In this document: piece after piece, positions 8,181-17,475 of the stretch
Layout: the number at the start of each line of letters is the position of its first letter
How positions within the stretch are numbered: the stretch's first letter is position 1
Assembly: GCA_034432655.1 (NCBI GenBank)
Contig: DAOUBP010000082.1
Span: 1 to 64,000 of the forward strand
DNA: 64,000 nt
Source of the DNA: DAOUBP01 sp034432655
GTDB lineage: Bacteria > Chloroflexota > Anaerolineae > CG2-30-64-16
Reading direction: 5' to 3'
The notes under the pieces: generated by a model
What the model was told of the DNA's origin: nothing
The model's database searches: none
Seen by the model: the letters and a program-made list of their open reading frames with translations, nothing else
Program-made: the position numbers and the translations under genes

Positions 8181-9383
8181 ATGCGGACATTGATTGTGCG
8201 CCAAAACGGACGGTTCCTTCTCGACCTGCCGCACGATACCATCGCAGCGATCTTGAAAGATCGTCGTGCCATCCTCTGGTTGGATATTCTAGACCCTGAC
8301 GCTGAAGATCAGGCTTTGTTACGCGATCAGTTCGGCTTCCACCCGCTGGCCATCGAGGATGCGATCCGTTCGCATGAGCGGCCCAAGGTGGACGCTTACG
8401 GCGTGCCCGACGATGAAGACGGCGATGGCCTGCCGGATGTCCCACCGGAACAGCGCGCGATCCGCAGCCTGGCCGGCGGAGCAGAACAAGGGCTTGCTGA
8501 ACGGGCCTTGCGCGTGAGGGCTGCTCAGCCCGGCAATACCGACCAGGATGTGGACAAACCTGAAGAGGTGGTGTTACTTCCCCTGGAATCGCTGCCACCA
8601 GTGTCAGCTCTGGATGAAGCTGACGGCTGGGGACAGGAAAGTTATTACTTTGTTGTGTTCTACACTGCCGCCTACAATCCCATAGAGGATCACATCGAAA
8701 CCCATCCGGTGAGCCTGTTTATCGGCTCCAATTACCTGGTGACGGTCCATAGCGGTGTTATCCGCCATGTGAACGAGACCCTGGCGCGCTGGCGCGCGCC
8801 GCGCAGCCCGCTGGGGAACCGGGTTGGCGCTTTGGTCCACTCGTTGTTGGATGCGATGGTGGACGACTACTTCCCGTTGATGGATCAGGTGGCGGATCGG
8901 GTGGAAGAACTGGAAGATACCATTTTTATCCAGTTCGATGAGCGTTCTATCGAGACCATGTTCCGGCTGAAGAAGGACTTGCTGGCCATGCGCCGGATCG
9001 TGGCCCCGGAGCGGGATGTGCTCAACGTGCTCCTTCGCCGCCAGTTGCCCATCTTCGAGCCGGAGGACGTGGCCTATCTGCAGGACGTCTACGATCACAT
9101 TGTCCGCGTCACCGACAACATCGACACCTATCGCGATCTGCTCTCCAGCGCTGTGGACTCCTACCTGTCGCTGCAATCCAACAAGCTGAACCAGATCATG
9201 AAAACGCTGACCATCGCGTCCATCATCTTAATGACCGCCGCGTTGATCACCGGTTTTTATGGACAGAACTTCCGATATTTCCCCGATCTGGACTTCCGTC
9301 TGGGCTCCTTCTGGTCGCTTATCTTGATGGCTATCTCCACAATTCTCCTGGTCGTTTACTTCCGGCGTAAGCGGTGGCTGTAA
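8181..9383 (+). CDS. CorA-like divalent cation transporter
   Basis: CorA family Mg2+/Co2+ channel, 400 residues. It has the N-terminal alpha/beta domain, a long helical stalk (about residues 215-330), and two C-terminal membrane helices ending in the basic RRKRW tail. The selectivity loop after the first membrane helix reads GFYGQNF rather than the canonical YGMNF, so the GxN core keeps Gly and Asn only. Residues about 75-150 are an acidic insertion relative to short CorA proteins. The ATG at 8181 is preceded by TTGGAG; a TTG at 8166 would destroy that site. Role in divalent ion uptake is inferred from the family. Confidence 0.9.
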   Translation: MRTLIVRQNGRFLLDLPHDTIAAILKDRRAILWLDILDPDAEDQALLRDQFGFHPLAIEDAIRSHERPKVDAYGVPDDEDGDGLPDVPPEQRAIRSLAGGAEQGLAERALRVRAAQPGNTDQDVDKPEEVVLLPLESLPPVSALDEADGWGQESYYFVVFYTAAYNPIEDHIETHPVSLFIGSNYLVTVHSGVIRHVNETLARWRAPRSPLGNRVGALVHSLLDAMVDDYFPLMDQVADRVEELEDTIFIQFDERSIETMFRLKKDLLAMRRIVAPERDVLNVLLRRQLPIFEPEDVAYLQDVYDHIVRVTDNIDTYRDLLSSAVDSYLSLQSNKLNQIMKTLTIASIILMTAALITGFYGQNFRYFPDLDFRLGSFWSLILMAISTILLVVYFRRKRWL

Positions 9384-9410
9384 AGGGGGAGATGCTGGGA
9401 CGCGGGGACG

Positions 9411-11849
9411 CTATCGTGCAGGGGTGTGGTCCAGCGCCCCTGCCACCGCGCCTACTAGCGCATCACTCAACCCTGTTGGCCGGAAGCTGAAACGCACGAA
9501 GAGCGGGTCATGATCGGAGCTGCGACCGCCGTTTGGCGTTGTCTCCAGCCGCTCTGGGAAGTCGGCGTTGATGTGCACCGGGCCGCCGGCCAGGAAATGT
9601 CGTTCCAGCCCTGGCGTCATCACAAAATGGTCAATGGCCTCGGCCCGGCCCTGATAGATGTACGAGTAGCGTCTGGACGGTGCCACATAGCGTTCCCACA
9701 GGTTGACCCGGCCGGGGAACTGCGCCAGCGGCTGCGAGCCCAGGCTGTCGTTGAAATCGCCCAACGCAACGGCCAGCGGCCGGTTCAAGAGCGTGTTGAC
9801 GAACGCGGCTTGGGCCACGCGTCGGGGCAGATTGACCGTTTCGTCCCCCCGTTTCGATTTCAAATGTACCACCACCACCCGCAGGTCCAGGCGTTGTCTG
9901 CCTGTTTCGTCTTGCACGGTCAGGTCGGCTACGTACGGCGGCCGGTCGAAGAGCGGGTAGGTGCCTGCTGTGCAGGGGTTGGTTCGACTGCGTGCACCGA
10001 CCGCATACATGTATTGCACCTGGTAATCCTCTGCGCCACAGGTCTGGGCTTGATCTGCCCGCCGGAGGGTGACGCGCGTCCCATCATACAGGATCCCCAC
10101 GGTGATATCGCGCGCGTCCATGCTTTCGAAGTAGTCATAGCGATAACGTGGCCCCACTGCCTGTGCCAGTTGAGTCCACACCTCCTCTTTGCCTTCTACT
10201 TCCTGCAAACCGATAATGGTGCAGCCGCGTAACGTCTCGGCAATCACCCTGGCGTCCGTCGCAAGGGCGGCCTGAAACGCAGCCGCGTCCCGGGGCGTCC
10301 AGTCTCCCATGTCCCCATCGCCGTCGTCTATGTGGTCGAACAGGTTTTCGGCGTTGTAGGTGCAGATCGCAAATTCGTTTTGGCCGATGGGTGCCACCTC
10401 GCCCTTCGCATCGGGCAGGTCTTCAACACGCAACGGGGTGGGGTCATCCACCAGCAGCACATAGCGGCCGAACTGGAATGCCAGGATGCCGGTGAGATCG
10501 GTCGCAGAGATCCGGTCAAAGGTGCCCACGTCCGGGAGATCAATACCTAACGCGCCCGACAGGGCCAGCGTGCCGCGGTCCGGGGGAAGTTCGTCCGCCA
10601 GGATACGCTGTCCGTAGAAGGGGCTGTCTTGCAGGGCGAGAGTGATCTCCGGGTCGCCGGCAGGATAGCGCGAAGGATAGCGCTGGGTGGGCCCCACCAC
10701 CGAGCCGACGAAGCTCATGCTGACCCGCATCCCTTCCAACGGTTCGAAGTGTCGGACCGGATCTGCGGCCGGATCGCTCAGCGGCGCGATGGGGACCGCC
10801 TGCGGCAACGCGCAGGCACCCAGCACCCGATAAGAGGCTTGGGTGTCGTCGGAGAGCTTGACGATCTCGGTCTGGCCGTAGAATTCTTGTACGCTGAAGT
10901 TTTGCACCATCACCCGTGTGCCGGGTTTGAGATCGCGCGGGTTGCGCCAACCGCTAAAGCGGTAGATGTAGATCCCCTCCGATGTGTTGGGGTTATCGTC
11001 CGGACGCAAGCTCTGCACGAAAAAACCTTCAGAGGTCACGCCGGTCACACACCCTTCCAGGCAACCGAAGCGCGCTTCGGGGTCGAACGGCGTCGCGTCG
11101 CCGGGCCCCTGTAGCTGCCAGATCTGCGTATTGGGACAACTGGCCGCAGCCGGCGTGGGTGTCATTGAAGGGGCATCACAGGGGCCGGGCACGATGTCGG
11201 CCTGGCTGCGCGGCCACACCTGAGGCCCATCGTAATTACCGCTGAAGCCGGTGACGGTAACCCGGCAACCGGGTTGCAAGCCGGTCAGGGAGATTCCGGT
11301 GGCTTCGTAAACGAAGACGATAGCGCCCTCGACGAAGAAACGTCGCTCGCCGAACCTTGTAATGATGCCGGTGATAGTGACCAGTCGGCCCTCGTTAGCC
11401 TTCCCTACCTGGCGTGGCGGCACGATCAGGGCTGATGGCGGGGTAGCACGGCCGATGCGCACGATCTCGGCCGGCGAACGGGGCATCAGTTCCAGCAAGT
11501 CATGATAAAGCGCCAGGCGGCCGCTCACGCAAACCTCATCACCCACGGCCAGCGCCTGCCCGATGCCGGCCTGGCGAAAAACGTAGAGGCCGCCGGTTGC
11601 ATCTTGCAGCGCAAAGGAGCGGTCGGAAGAGAACGCGCCGGTGGGCACCGTGACGACGCCGCGGACTGTTACGTTGCTGCCCTCGGGCAGACGTCGGGCT
11701 TCAGCGATGGGTCGGGCGCCAGGGCAGCCGGCAGCAGAGGGCAGTCCAGCTTGCGTAGCCGATCCCACGAGCAGGCTGGTGGTCAGGGCCAGCCAGAAAG
11801 CCAGGAGCAAGCGCCTGGCCGTGATGACTTTGGTCGTCGAGGACTTCAC
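9411..11849 (-). CDS. Exported endonuclease/exonuclease/phosphatase (ExeM/NucH-type)
   Basis: Secreted nuclease-like protein of 812 residues. It begins with a signal peptide (KVITARRLLLAFWLALTTSLLVG, cleavage probably near SATQAG). About 430 residues follow with repeated OB-fold segments of the type seen in NucH/ExeM nucleases (RGVVTVPTG, VTITGIITRFG, VTVTGFSGNYDGPQVW). The C-terminal EEP domain has FAICTYNAENLFD, IIGLQEVEG, ALGDFNDS and SSDHDPLF, supplying the metal and catalytic Asn, Glu, Asp and His. It is divergent from the 12018 gene and convergent with the CorA gene. Extracellular DNA degradation for nutrient use is the usual role; here it is inferred. Confidence 0.88.
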   Translation of the reverse strand: MKSSTTKVITARRLLLAFWLALTTSLLVGSATQAGLPSAAGCPGARPIAEARRLPEGSNVTVRGVVTVPTGAFSSDRSFALQDATGGLYVFRQAGIGQALAVGDEVCVSGRLALYHDLLELMPRSPAEIVRIGRATPPSALIVPPRQVGKANEGRLVTITGIITRFGERRFFVEGAIVFVYEATGISLTGLQPGCRVTVTGFSGNYDGPQVWPRSQADIVPGPCDAPSMTPTPAAASCPNTQIWQLQGPGDATPFDPEARFGCLEGCVTGVTSEGFFVQSLRPDDNPNTSEGIYIYRFSGWRNPRDLKPGTRVMVQNFSVQEFYGQTEIVKLSDDTQASYRVLGACALPQAVPIAPLSDPAADPVRHFEPLEGMRVSMSFVGSVVGPTQRYPSRYPAGDPEITLALQDSPFYGQRILADELPPDRGTLALSGALGIDLPDVGTFDRISATDLTGILAFQFGRYVLLVDDPTPLRVEDLPDAKGEVAPIGQNEFAICTYNAENLFDHIDDGDGDMGDWTPRDAAAFQAALATDARVIAETLRGCTIIGLQEVEGKEEVWTQLAQAVGPRYRYDYFESMDARDITVGILYDGTRVTLRRADQAQTCGAEDYQVQYMYAVGARSRTNPCTAGTYPLFDRPPYVADLTVQDETGRQRLDLRVVVVHLKSKRGDETVNLPRRVAQAAFVNTLLNRPLAVALGDFNDSLGSQPLAQFPGRVNLWERYVAPSRRYSYIYQGRAEAIDHFVMTPGLERHFLAGGPVHINADFPERLETTPNGGRSSDHDPLFVRFSFRPTGLSDALVGAVAGALDHTPAR

Positions 11850-11952
11850 CCCCGGGGCCTCCGTCTTGTTCGTCGAGCAGGAGCACTGCTATCTAACCAC
11901 AGAACATCTCCGGCGTCAAACTGTGCCGTGCAAGCGATTTCTTTGCGCGATG

Positions 11953-11961
11953 TGTTATAAT
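11953..11961 (+). promoter_or_regulatory. Extended -10 promoter for the 12018 gene
   Basis: TGTTATAAT gives a perfect TGn extended -10 hexamer about 57 bases upstream of the 12018 start. No good -35 lies 16-18 bases upstream, which fits an extended -10 promoter. The same TGTTATAAT core appears at 43306-43314 and 56968-56976 on the reverse strand. Confidence 0.6.
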
Positions 11962-12017
11962 GCAGCAGGAATTCCCTGGCTTACGAGACGTACCGCAAAC
12001 CGAACTGGGAGGCAGCC

Positions 12018-15000
12018 ATGCGACTGGAAGATTATCCCCGCCCGAAAGACGACAACCGCCGCGGCATCCACTGGTCCGCCTCGGTCTATCACCCCACCGG
12101 CGCCGCGTTGGACTTCTGGATCAGCGAACTTCAGGCCATGAAGATCAAGTGGGTCAAGCTCCTGGACGACGGTGGCGGTTCGTCGCTGGAGCTGTGTCAG
12201 CGGCTGTTGGCCGCCGATATCATGCCGGTGGTGCGGCTCTATCGGTTGGAGCCTAACCCCGGTCACATCAGCGGCCGGGAGGAGGAGACGATCCGGCGTC
12301 TGGTCGCGGCCGGGGTGCGTTACTTCGAGACCAACAACGAGCCTGATCTGGATATGGAATGGCAGGGCGGTCGCCGGCCCCCCAACTGGTTCGACATCGT
12401 TGTTGACAATTTCATCATTGACGCAGATAAGGTACAGGCGGCGGGCGGGCTGCCGGCCGTGCCGGCGATGGCTGTGGGCACCAAGGTGGACGTGGTGGGG
12501 GCGGTGGTCGCCCGAGGGCGGGCCGACATCTTCGAGAAGGGCGCCTGGGTGGCCATCCACAACTACACGCTGAATCACCCGCTGGATTATCCCTACGATC
12601 CTGTGAACCAGGAGGGTCAGCCGGTCAGCCAGGAGGAGTACGACCGGCTGGGGCCATGGGCGTGGGAGGGCCGGCCGCGGGAACTGATCAACGAATGGCG
12701 CCAGACGGACAAGAACCCCGGCGATACGATAGAGGATGATCCATCTTGCTGGCTTTACTTCCTGCTGGCGGATCAAATGGCTTTCAACGCGCTGGGCTAT
12801 CACGTGCCGATCATCAGCACTGAAGGCGGGCCGGTCGTCGGCTGGAAGGAGGACCGCCGCTATCCGCGGGTAGACCCCTTCACCCATGCCGATTGGGTGG
12901 TCGCCATCACCGAGTTCATGCAGGGAACCCGCGAGATCCACGGGCTGCGTTGCCCGGATAGCTATTTCGCCATGTGTCACTGGCTGATTGCCAACTACCG
13001 CATGGGGTTTCTGGCGCCCACCTGGGAGAGTCAGTCCTGGTATACCGACTGGTGGAACAACGATTTCAACCTGAAGGGCGAGTTGCCGGTGGTGGAGCGG
13101 TTGAAGGCATTGCCGAGCGTGCCTGTCGGTCCGGTCTACAGAGCTCAGGTGGTTGGCCGGGTCACCCGCGCAGATACTGATGAGCCGCTGTCGGAGCTGA
13201 ACGTGGCCCTGCTCGCCGGTGAGCGTGAGGTGGCGAGCGTGCTCACCAACGCCGATGGCGTGTTTCGTTTTGAACAGCTGGCGGCCGGCGTTTACGATCT
13301 GTCCATTGCACCGTGGGGGATCGTCCGGCGCGGGGTAGTGGCTGCTGAAGAGCCTGGCCAGCCTGTGCTGATCCGCCTGGCCGGCGGCCGGAACAGCGCC
13401 TTGACTGGCGTTCTGCAGATGCCGTCCGGCGCACCGGTAGTCGGGGCCGAGGTGACGCTGAGCCGGGATGGCCTGGAGGTCGGCCGGGTGCTCACGGCTG
13501 CGGACGGTGCGTTTCGTTTCGCCGGCCTGCCTTTGGGCACTTATCGTTTGTCGGTGGCCGGCATCACGGTGGCCGGCATTGCGCTGGACGGCTGGCAGAC
13601 CAAGAACATCCGTCTGACCACGGGCGCAGCGGCGGGTTATCGCTATGCGGTGATCACGCGGCGTCTGTTGTCCCCGGAGGAAACGGCCGGTCGCCGTATT
13701 TTCTACGGCACGGTGACCGATGCCACAGGGCGTCCTCTCAACGGGATCAAACTGGAGATGCGGTGGGAGTCACCGGCACCGGGTACCGTGTTCCCTGTCG
13801 AGACTACGGGTCGTGATCCATTCAAGCCGGCCGGTGCCTACGAGTTTCTCCATACGCCAGGCCTCTTCAACCTGCGGGTGGTGCAAGGGGACTGGCCCAG
13901 CGAAGTGGCCGATAACCTGGACACGGCGCGCGTGCCGGGCCGGGAAGGGCAGCCGGTGGCATACGAGGTCAACTTCCGCCTTCAACCGGTCGGCCGCCCG
14001 GCGCAGGTGGACGGCAGCGTGCCGGGCGGGCAGGCCGGAGCCGTGGTAACTCTGGAATTGATGGAGGGAGGTCAACCGCCGCTGCAGACTACGTTGGGGG
14101 CCGATGGCGCTTTCGTCTTCTCCAACGTGCCGACGGGGCGTTATCGCCTGGCCCTGGCCGATGTGGGCGTGATAGCCGAAGATATTTCGGTGGAACCAGG
14201 CACGCTTTTCAGGCTTTTCTTCCCTATGCGCAGCCGCCTGACCGGCAAAGTGCTTTCTCCGCCCGAGGGTGCGGTGGCGGTGCTCTTTGCGCCTCCGGCC
14301 TGGGGGTGGACACGGCAGACGCCTTTGGATCGCGATGGGAATTTCACCTTCGAAAACTTGCCGCCCGGCCGCTACCGGCTGGAGGTGAGCAGCCAGACCA
14401 TTTCAGACCTGGTACTGACCGGTGAAAACCGCTTGCAACTGGCCGCCATAGACATGGCTCAGGGCCGACGCAGTGTCGTGCGCGGCCGTGTGGCCGATGG
14501 CGCAGGCCGGCCTCAATCTCAGGTGTTGGTTGTCCTGCGGCGGGCGGGCATCGTCGTGGCTGAGATGCGGACGCTGTCTGATGGCACATTCCGGTTTGCC
14601 AACCTGCCGGCGGGCGTTTACACGCTGGAGGTGATCGGGCTGGGCCAGGTGGCGGGGAACATCACGCTGGACGGTGAGCGAGAGCAGGTGGTGGATGTAT
14701 TGTGGCCTGGCGCGGGGCCGCGCAGCGTGTTGCAAGGCCGGGTTCTGGACGCGGGCGGCAACCCGGTTGCGGGCGCCCTGGTGCGATTGTTGCGCAACGG
14801 CGCTGAGGTCGCCCGGGCTGTTTCGGACGAGCTGGGCGCGTATCGTTTTGTCGGGCTGTCGGGTGGCCGTTACGCCCTGGCCATCGGGGAAGCGGCCCCG
14901 CTGGTCAGTGACATTGACCTGGATGAGGATGCCACCATTATCCGGGATGTGAGGTTGCCGGCTGAGCCCGGCAAGCCGTTGGCGCATTACCTGCTATTGG

Positions 15001-15266
15001 CCGAGCCGCCCGAGCCGGGTTTGCCCGGCTATGTGGAAGCGCGTCTCGCCCTGGCGCTTGTTACGCATTACCTCGTCCAGGAAGGCATCAGCGCCGGCTA
15101 CAGCGTCAGCGATGCGGCCCAGGCCGCTCACGTGACCATCATTGGCGATCAAGTGCCTGCTTCAGCCGAAGAGCGGTTGCGCGCTGCCGGCTGCCAGGTG
15201 ACCCGTTTGAGCGGCGAGGGTTACGCGATTGCCGCGGCCTTGGAAAGCCTGTTCGCAAAGGGGTGA
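12018..15266 (+). CDS. Large protein: GH-like N-domain, beta-sandwich repeats, CWB2-like C-module
   Basis: 1082 residues with no signal peptide or membrane segment. Residues 1-375 resemble a TIM-barrel glycoside hydrolase: strand WVKLLDD, FETNNEPD (Glu108, acid/base candidate) and IISTEGGP (Glu269, nucleophile candidate). Residues about 380-975 contain roughly seven to eight carboxypeptidase-regulatory/CNA-B-like modules, marked by G-x-F-R-F-x-x-L-x-x-G-x-Y-x-L. Residues about 985-1082 begin KPLAHYLLL and contain HVTIIGD and GCQVTRLSG, a module shared with the 15271 and 21756 proteins. The 21756 protein is a full paralogue with the same opening DYPRPK and Glu108. Activity and location are unproven; a polysaccharide-active surface protein is the inference. 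Confidence 0.7.
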   Translation: MRLEDYPRPKDDNRRGIHWSASVYHPTGAALDFWISELQAMKIKWVKLLDDGGGSSLELCQRLLAADIMPVVRLYRLEPNPGHISGREEETIRRLVAAGVRYFETNNEPDLDMEWQGGRRPPNWFDIVVDNFIIDADKVQAAGGLPAVPAMAVGTKVDVVGAVVARGRADIFEKGAWVAIHNYTLNHPLDYPYDPVNQEGQPVSQEEYDRLGPWAWEGRPRELINEWRQTDKNPGDTIEDDPSCWLYFLLADQMAFNALGYHVPIISTEGGPVVGWKEDRRYPRVDPFTHADWVVAITEFMQGTREIHGLRCPDSYFAMCHWLIANYRMGFLAPTWESQSWYTDWWNNDFNLKGELPVVERLKALPSVPVGPVYRAQVVGRVTRADTDEPLSELNVALLAGEREVASVLTNADGVFRFEQLAAGVYDLSIAPWGIVRRGVVAAEEPGQPVLIRLAGGRNSALTGVLQMPSGAPVVGAEVTLSRDGLEVGRVLTAADGAFRFAGLPLGTYRLSVAGITVAGIALDGWQTKNIRLTTGAAAGYRYAVITRRLLSPEETAGRRIFYGTVTDATGRPLNGIKLEMRWESPAPGTVFPVETTGRDPFKPAGAYEFLHTPGLFNLRVVQGDWPSEVADNLDTARVPGREGQPVAYEVNFRLQPVGRPAQVDGSVPGGQAGAVVTLELMEGGQPPLQTTLGADGAFVFSNVPTGRYRLALADVGVIAEDISVEPGTLFRLFFPMRSRLTGKVLSPPEGAVAVLFAPPAWGWTRQTPLDRDGNFTFENLPPGRYRLEVSSQTISDLVLTGENRLQLAAIDMAQGRRSVVRGRVADGAGRPQSQVLVVLRRAGIVVAEMRTLSDGTFRFANLPAGVYTLEVIGLGQVAGNITLDGEREQVVDVLWPGAGPRSVLQGRVLDAGGNPVAGALVRLLRNGAEVARAVSDELGAYRFVGLSGGRYALAIGEAAPLVSDIDLDEDATIIRDVRLPAEPGKPLAHYLLLAEPPEPGLPGYVEARLALALVTHYLVQEGISAGYSVSDAAQAAHVTIIGDQVPASAEERLRAAGCQVTRLSGEGYAIAAALESLFAKG

Positions 15267-15270
15267 AATC

Positions 15271-16596
15271 ATGAAGATCCTTGAGCAGGTTGCGTTTTTC
15301 TTGCGGAGACTTCTGCCGGCGCGCGCCAGGCTGGCAACTCCCCAGCGGGGGGGAACCGTGATTTCGGCGGCGCCGCGCGAACCGGTGAACGATGCCCTGG
15401 CTTATGGCGTGACCATCGTGCCTGCAATCCCCGCGCCAGGGAGTTGGTACTGGCAGGCGGTGCGCGTGCACCATCTGACGCCCGAGGAGAACGGCGGCAA
15501 CCACCACATCTATCTCGACCTCTTCGATCCTTCCCTGGGTGATGACGGCAGCCCGTACGGCAAGCGTGTCTACGGCGGACGGCTGCGGGTCACCTGGGAT
15601 GGCGGCGAGCAGATCGTCACGGTGGACAAACCGGCGAACGAGCCCGGCACTAATTTCCCCATGTGGCGTTGGCAGGTCTGCGCTGTGGAGGCACTGGGCC
15701 TTTCGGGCCAGGAGCTGCCCTCAGATCGGGTGACCGGCCTGCACACAGGCCATCCCGACGAGGCACCGGGCAACACCTTGTTCCATCACTCGTTTCACGT
15801 CATCTTCGTTAAAGTCAAGGCCCCGGATGTGGTGTACAGCGATAGCGTGATCTCTGGCTTCCTGCGCAACGCGGGCGGCCGGACAGCACTGCTCTTGCGG
15901 GACGGGAGTGAGGTGGCCCGCCAGATGCTGGCGCCCGATGGCGGCTTTCGGTTCACCGACCTGGGGCCGGGCGAGTACGTGATCGGGGTGGAGGGCCTGT
16001 CGTTCCGCTCGCAGCCTGTGCGCGTTGATGGCCGCAATCAGGTGCAGATCGAGCATACCCTGGTGTTGGCCGAAAGCGTGATCACGGGCCGTGTGCGCAA
16101 CGGCGTCGGCCGCGCCCTGCGCCTCATGCGCGAAGACCTGGAAGTCGCTGCGACCCTGGTGGCCGCAGACGAGTCGTATCGTTTTGATAACCTGCCGGCC
16201 GGCGTCTATCGCGTTTTGGTTGCGGAGACTCAGGTAGGTTCGCCCGTGATCGCTCTGGACGGTATCCAGGCGGTGACCGTGGACTTGCTGGCTCCTGCCC
16301 TCGGCAAGCCGTTGGCCCATTACGTTTTGTTCGGCCCGGCCGGGCAGCCGGCGACCAGGGTCAATCTCCTGTTGGCGCAGGATTATCTGCTGGCCTTCCG
16401 GCCGTCCTTTGGTTTCAGCCCCGAAGAGGCCGCCCACGCCGGCATGGTCACCATCATCGCCGATGAGGTGGCTGTGCCGGCTGCGATAGCAGCTGAACTG
16501 GCGAGAGACGGCGTGCCGGTGCAACGGATCGTCGGCACCGTGGAAGAAGTGGCCGCGGCTTTGGCGGCCCGCATCGCTGCCCGGCAGGCGTTTTGA
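15271..16596 (+). CDS. Beta-sandwich protein with His-rich N-domain and CWB2-like C-module
   Basis: 441 residues, starting five bases after the stop of the 12018 gene and therefore probably coupled to it. Residues 1-30 are hydrophobic and basic but not a convincing signal peptide. Residues about 45-190 form an unrecognised domain with ENGGNHHIYLDLFD, DKPANEPGTNFPMW and NTLFHHSFHVIF. Two short beta-sandwich modules follow (about 195-260 and 265-330). The C-terminal 100 residues (KPLAHYVLFG, FGFSPEEAAHAGMVTIIAD) match the end of the 12018 and 21756 proteins. The ATG at 15271 has GGGGTG upstream and is preferred over the in-frame 15229. Function unknown; it seems to be an accessory member of the same surface-type family. 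Confidence 0.65.
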   Translation: MKILEQVAFFLRRLLPARARLATPQRGGTVISAAPREPVNDALAYGVTIVPAIPAPGSWYWQAVRVHHLTPEENGGNHHIYLDLFDPSLGDDGSPYGKRVYGGRLRVTWDGGEQIVTVDKPANEPGTNFPMWRWQVCAVEALGLSGQELPSDRVTGLHTGHPDEAPGNTLFHHSFHVIFVKVKAPDVVYSDSVISGFLRNAGGRTALLLRDGSEVARQMLAPDGGFRFTDLGPGEYVIGVEGLSFRSQPVRVDGRNQVQIEHTLVLAESVITGRVRNGVGRALRLMREDLEVAATLVAADESYRFDNLPAGVYRVLVAETQVGSPVIALDGIQAVTVDLLAPALGKPLAHYVLFGPAGQPATRVNLLLAQDYLLAFRPSFGFSPEEAAHAGMVTIIADEVAVPAAIAAELARDGVPVQRIVGTVEEVAAALAARIAARQAF

Positions 16597-16620
16597 TCGG
16601 GCACAGGTTGCTCTGAAAGA

Positions 16621-16654
16621 GCGGTGCCCTGCCCCCGGAAGGGCAGGGCACCGC
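16621..16654. terminator. Bidirectional terminator hairpin
   Basis: A perfect 14-bp GC-rich stem, GCGGTGCCCTGCCC / GGGCAGGGCACCGC, with loop CCGGAA lies between the convergent genes ending at 16596 and 16687. There is no strong U-run on either side, but position and strength suit shared termination. Confidence 0.7.
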
Positions 16655-16686
16655 CGCGCGTATCGCAAGATCTGGTTTGCCCGCCG

Positions 16687-17229
16687 TCAAGGTTCACTGG
16701 CCGCCGGTTCGACCGGCACAGGAGCGGAGGACGGCGTCCCTACGGCCGGAAGGCCGTGATGACCGTTCCCTGCTGCCCTGGCTTCCCCCACCGCAGTGGC
16801 GCAGTACGGGCAGATCACCCAGTTAAGCTCCAGCGGCTTGCCGCACGAGACGCAAGTGCGGCGCAACTCTGTGCGGCACAGGGGACATACCAGCCAGTCC
16901 GGTTCTGTGACGGTCTGACAGCGGGGACAGGCGCGGCGGCTGGTGATATCGCGCAGCAACGCCTCTTCTTCCAACTGGCGATCGTAGACCTCGGCCAGGG
17001 TTTCTTTGGGCCGCAACAGGAGATACAGCAACAAGCCGATGGGACCCATGCCCAGCACCAGCAAGACGGCCAGCAGCCAGGCAAAGAAGTCGCGGGTGCG
17101 AGAGCGGATGTCGCGGAACGTCCAGACGACCAGGCTGATCCAGAAAGCCACGGTCAGCGCGACGATCACCGCAACCACGATCTCCAGCACCACGCCGATC
17201 TGGTTCAACAGCTCAGAAGGAAATTGCAT
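16687..17229 (-). CDS. Membrane protein with double zinc ribbon
   Basis: 180 residues. Two hydrophobic helices (about residues 10-35 and 48-72) are followed by a short coiled segment (ETLAEVYDRQLEEEALLRD). Then come zinc-ribbon Cys pairs: CPRC, CPLC, CVSC and CPYC (about residues 100-147), typical of double zinc ribbon (DZR) domains. The tail is Pro/Ala rich. The C-terminal ribbons are predicted cytosolic. The gene stands alone between convergent and divergent neighbours. Such proteins are widespread in Chloroflexota without assigned function; protein-protein or nucleic-acid binding at the membrane is inference only. Confidence 0.8.
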   Translation of the reverse strand: MQFPSELLNQIGVVLEIVVAVIVALTVAFWISLVVWTFRDIRSRTRDFFAWLLAVLLVLGMGPIGLLLYLLLRPKETLAEVYDRQLEEEALLRDITSRRACPRCQTVTEPDWLVCPLCRTELRRTCVSCGKPLELNWVICPYCATAVGEARAAGNGHHGLPAVGTPSSAPVPVEPAASEP

Positions 17230-17414
17230 GAATGGTCTTCCTCGGTTATGCTCGTTTTGTCGGGCGCATACGTTTGCTCTTACCCTGCCGGTAACAAATC
17301 GTAATGCGGCATTTATTCCGCAGCCCGATATTGGCGCGTCTGGCGCGCATATTACGGCGCAATACTATAGCACAAAGCCCGGCTTTCGCCAAAAGCGGCG
17401 TCTCTTCGGCTGAT

Positions 17415-17443
17415 TTGGTCGGCGACCAGGACAAAGGTATAAT
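17415..17443 (+). promoter_or_regulatory. Sigma70-type promoter for translin/L,D-transpeptidase operon
   Basis: TTGGTC, a 17-base spacer and a consensus TATAAT lie 32 bases upstream of the translin-family start. The -35 is weak and the -10 perfect. Transcription should start near 17450, leaving a leader that contains GGAGG and GGGAG. Confidence 0.6.
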
Positions 17444-17475
17444 CGGCTATCAAGAACGGAGGTCGGGAGTCTATC

